A stretch of DNA of 64,000 nt. It comes from Synechococcus sp. Tobar12-5m-g (GTDB taxonomy: Bacteria; Cyanobacteriota; Cyanobacteriia; PCC-6307; Cyanobiaceae). The notes beneath the pieces were generated by a model that searched no databases, was not told where the DNA came from, and saw only the letters and a list, made by a program, of their open reading frames with translations. Shown here piece by piece: positions 63,201-64,000 of this stretch (positions are counted from its first letter, which is position 1; each line of letters starts with the position of its first letter). The DNA lies in the NCBI RefSeq assembly GCF_024345415.1, contig NZ_JAGQBB010000013.1, positions 1 through 64,000 of the forward strand, written 5' to 3'. A program made the position numbers and the translations under genes.

Positions 63201-63317
63201 CGCGTTGATCGGTGTGGCCGGACTGGCCACCCGCCAGGTGTCGGCCCAGAGCAGCAGACCGGCGACCGCCATTCCACTGGCGTCGGCCGGAAGCCAGGTG
63301 GCGTGCAGAAGGCTCAT
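60207..63317 (-). CDS. SNF2-family DNA helicase/translocase
   Basis: 1036 residues. The N-terminal 540 residues are the SNF2-associated region of bacterial Swi2/Snf2 proteins. The motor begins at LRPYQERGLGWLAFLHRFDQ; Walker A DDMGLGKTIQ near 580, motif II VIDEAQAIKN near 680, then LTGTPVENRVSELWALMDFL, and in the second lobe FLLSLKAGGVGLNLTRASHV and DRAYRIGQTQRVLVHKFI. A DNA or protein-DNA remodelling translocase; the cyanobacterial role is unknown. The SWIM protein at 3.8 kb could be a partner, as SWIM/SNF2 pairs occur in bacteria, but they are not adjacent here. Confidence 0.93.
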   Translation of the reverse strand: MSLLHATWLPADASGMAVAGLLLWADTWRVASPATPINAPLAHPLSLDQDDLGAWLEEWDLWTESFRPAAACLSLPSRRQGARGRKKEEADGWSGLPLQAGEPMPKEVEWWPWQVEGLWLDPAAAALWLERLPLSGNHPDLADELRWWSHLQRWSLSLIARGRWLPQVEEGRAHWLPLLNREDDRRRLEELATRLPQVAVAALWRGPAANGAPPLACWRPGSGRLRLVEILSRLVDAQLRSDFRPHPEGLDPLLAAWQQALGPGKGELRLTGEEIERLSTATHHWREAVAGRLAPARACMELDTPAEGGELWELRFCLQAESDPSLTLPAAAVWAAGEANLHLGEVTIPQPGELLLEGLGRALQVFEPLERGLDAATPQRMELAPAEAFVLVRTAAARLRDVGVGVVLPASLSGGLASRLGLSIEAELPAKSRGFSLGETLEWRWELMIGGVTLTLKDLERLAGKRSPLVQHKGAWIELRPGDLRNAEKFCALDPALSLDDALRLTGNEGETLQRLPVHRFTAGPRLQAVLEQYHQQKAPDPLPAPEGFAGQLRPYQERGLGWLAFLHRFDQGACLADDMGLGKTIQLLAFLQHLKAEQELKRPVLLVAPTSVLTNWKREAAGFTPELTVLEHYGPRRPSTAAALAKALEGVDLVLTSYGLLQRDVEVLSSLDWQGTVIDEAQAIKNPAAKQSLAARELARSGKQGGGGGRFRIALTGTPVENRVSELWALMDFLNPKVLGEEEFFRQRYRLPIERYGDTASLRDLKARVGPFILRRLKTDRSIISDLPEKVELREWVGLTPEQTKLYRATVDASLEAIARAPLGQKHGQVLALLTKLKQICNHPALALKESQISEGFGARSAKLQRLDEIVEEVIEAGDRALLFTQFAEWGHLLQAHLQQRFHQEVPFLYGSTSKNERQAMVDRFQDDPRGPQLFLLSLKAGGVGLNLTRASHVFHVDRWWNPAVENQATDRAYRIGQTQRVLVHKFITSGSVEEKIDRMIREKARLAEDIIGSGEEWLGGLDPGQLRDLVALDD

Positions 63318-63411
63318 CGCCGAGGCGCGGCCAGGTACGGATCGGCGCCATCATCCCCGATCGCCGCCCCCTGGTCGCCTCAACCGGCCGGAGCACCGGG
63401 CAGCAAGGCGC

Positions 63412-63810
63412 TCATGGCCGCAGCTCGGGGAAAAGGCGAAGGGTCACCTGCAGCAGCAGGGCGCCGCCCACCAGGGGCAGCCAGAGCGGCAGCCAGGCCC
63501 GCAGCAGGTCCGCCCCCAGGGCACCCAGCCCCCCCGGGGTGAAGGGCGCGGTGCCCAAAGCGGCATCGAGGGGCACCGCCAGGCTCAGAAGGCCGCAGAC
63601 CGCCCCCACCAGGCCCGCCTGCAGGTGGCCGTCGTCGGGGTCGACCCGTTGGAGGTGAAAGGCCAGAAGGCCGTAGAAGAAGCCGCTCCCACCGGCCCGC
63701 AGGCCGGGCTCCAGGCCGATCGCCAGGCCGATGACCAGGGCCCCGCCCCCGGCCAGCAGGGCCCAGGCGATCGAGCGCAGCCGCAGCCGCCCACGATCCT
63801 CGCCAAGCAT
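63412..63810 (-). CDS. Small multi-pass membrane protein
   Basis: 132 residues from ATG 63810. Helices SIAWALLAGGGALVIGLAIG, GFFYGLLAFHLQRV, LQAGLVGAVCGLLSLAVPLD and a C-terminal LRAWLPLWLPLVGGALLLQV: three to four segments. No family recognised. The frame is open back to 63921, overlapping the alaS start region. Confidence 0.6.
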   Translation of the reverse strand: MLGEDRGRLRLRSIAWALLAGGGALVIGLAIGLEPGLRAGGSGFFYGLLAFHLQRVDPDDGHLQAGLVGAVCGLLSLAVPLDAALGTAPFTPGGLGALGADLLRAWLPLWLPLVGGALLLQVTLRLFPELRP

Positions 63811-63899
63811 CAAAGGGGAAGGCACGGCGCGGGGCGCGAAGGGTGGGACCGGTGCTGGGCGATCATGCCTTCTCCAGGGGTGTTTCGCCGCGTCGGGCC

Positions 63900-64000
63900 A
63901 TGGCTGTTGCTTCTTCTTCAAGTCGCACGGCCGCCGGGCTGCCGGGGCCCCGCAGCGGCGCCGAGATCCGCGAGGCCTTCCTGGCCTTCTACGGGGCGCG
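63900..64000 (+). CDS. alaS: Alanyl-tRNA synthetase, N-terminal fragment (window edge)
   Basis: Reads MAVASSSSRTAAGLPGPRSG then AEIREAFLAFYGAR and runs off the window. The segment AEIREAFLAFYGARG matches the conserved AlaS start (.IR..FL.FF...GH). A roughly 19-residue Ser/Ala-rich N-terminal extension precedes it. Only 33 residues are visible, divergent from the membrane protein gene. Confidence 0.85.
   Translation, partial: MAVASSSSRTAAGLPGPRSGAEIREAFLAFYGA

Overview
The window looks like a GC-rich cyanobacterial chromosome of the Cyanobium / freshwater Synechococcus type. Evidence is the nrtABCD nitrate transporter with the cyanobacterial NrtC fusion, an adjacent flavodiiron pair (Flv3/Flv1), a DUF98-type chorismate lyase, DesC-like desaturases and high G+C coding throughout. 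No rRNA, tRNA or CRISPR array was recognised. The window ends inside alaS.

Layout. 1-2.7 kb is an A+T-richer accessory patch: a decayed BrnT/BrnA toxin-antitoxin pair, an FGE-sulfatase-fold lipoprotein and an intact RHH/RelE-type toxin-antitoxin pair. 3.0-5.9 kb holds small envelope proteins, a SWIM zinc-finger protein, a MEKHLA protein and an Hsp20 chaperone whose leader can fold next to its ribosome binding site. 5.9-11.2 kb is nrtABCD on the minus strand. 11.5-22.7 kb carries PsiE-like and DUF6671 proteins, flv3-flv1, rubrerythrin, a Kir-type K+ channel, an HxlR regulator divergent from an old-yellow-enzyme/pirin pair, and small unknowns; much of it concerns redox and oxygen handling. 22.8-27.8 kb is a glycine-cleavage operon (PLP lyase, gcvH, gcvP). 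27.9-44.0 kb is core chromosome: two desaturases, rplI, dnaB, a sterol-desaturase-type hydroxylase, FUSC and isochorismatase-like proteins, mnmG, chorismate lyase, SprT, ligA, TVP38.

44.2-59.0 kb is the most unusual part. A minus-strand operon encodes a secreted TPS/haemagglutinin protein with a C-terminal CHAT protease domain, two exported or anchored unknowns, an FhaC/ShlB outer-membrane transporter and a CHASE2 nucleotide cyclase. A CRP-family regulator is divergent from it. Next to it lie a DUF928-like secreted protein and a 1241-residue membrane protein that embeds a complete GlmS-like enzyme (class II amidotransferase plus SIS domains) behind a degenerate site-2-protease-like membrane domain. 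Two perfect TGTGA-N6-TCACA boxes lie in exactly the two divergent promoter regions of this block. The inferred circuit is: the cyclase senses the envelope, a cyclic nucleotide loads the CRP protein, and CRP controls both the secretion operon and the GlmS-like/DUF928 pair. The remainder (59-64 kb) is a lytic transglycosylase, a SNF2-family helicase, a small membrane protein and the start of alaS.
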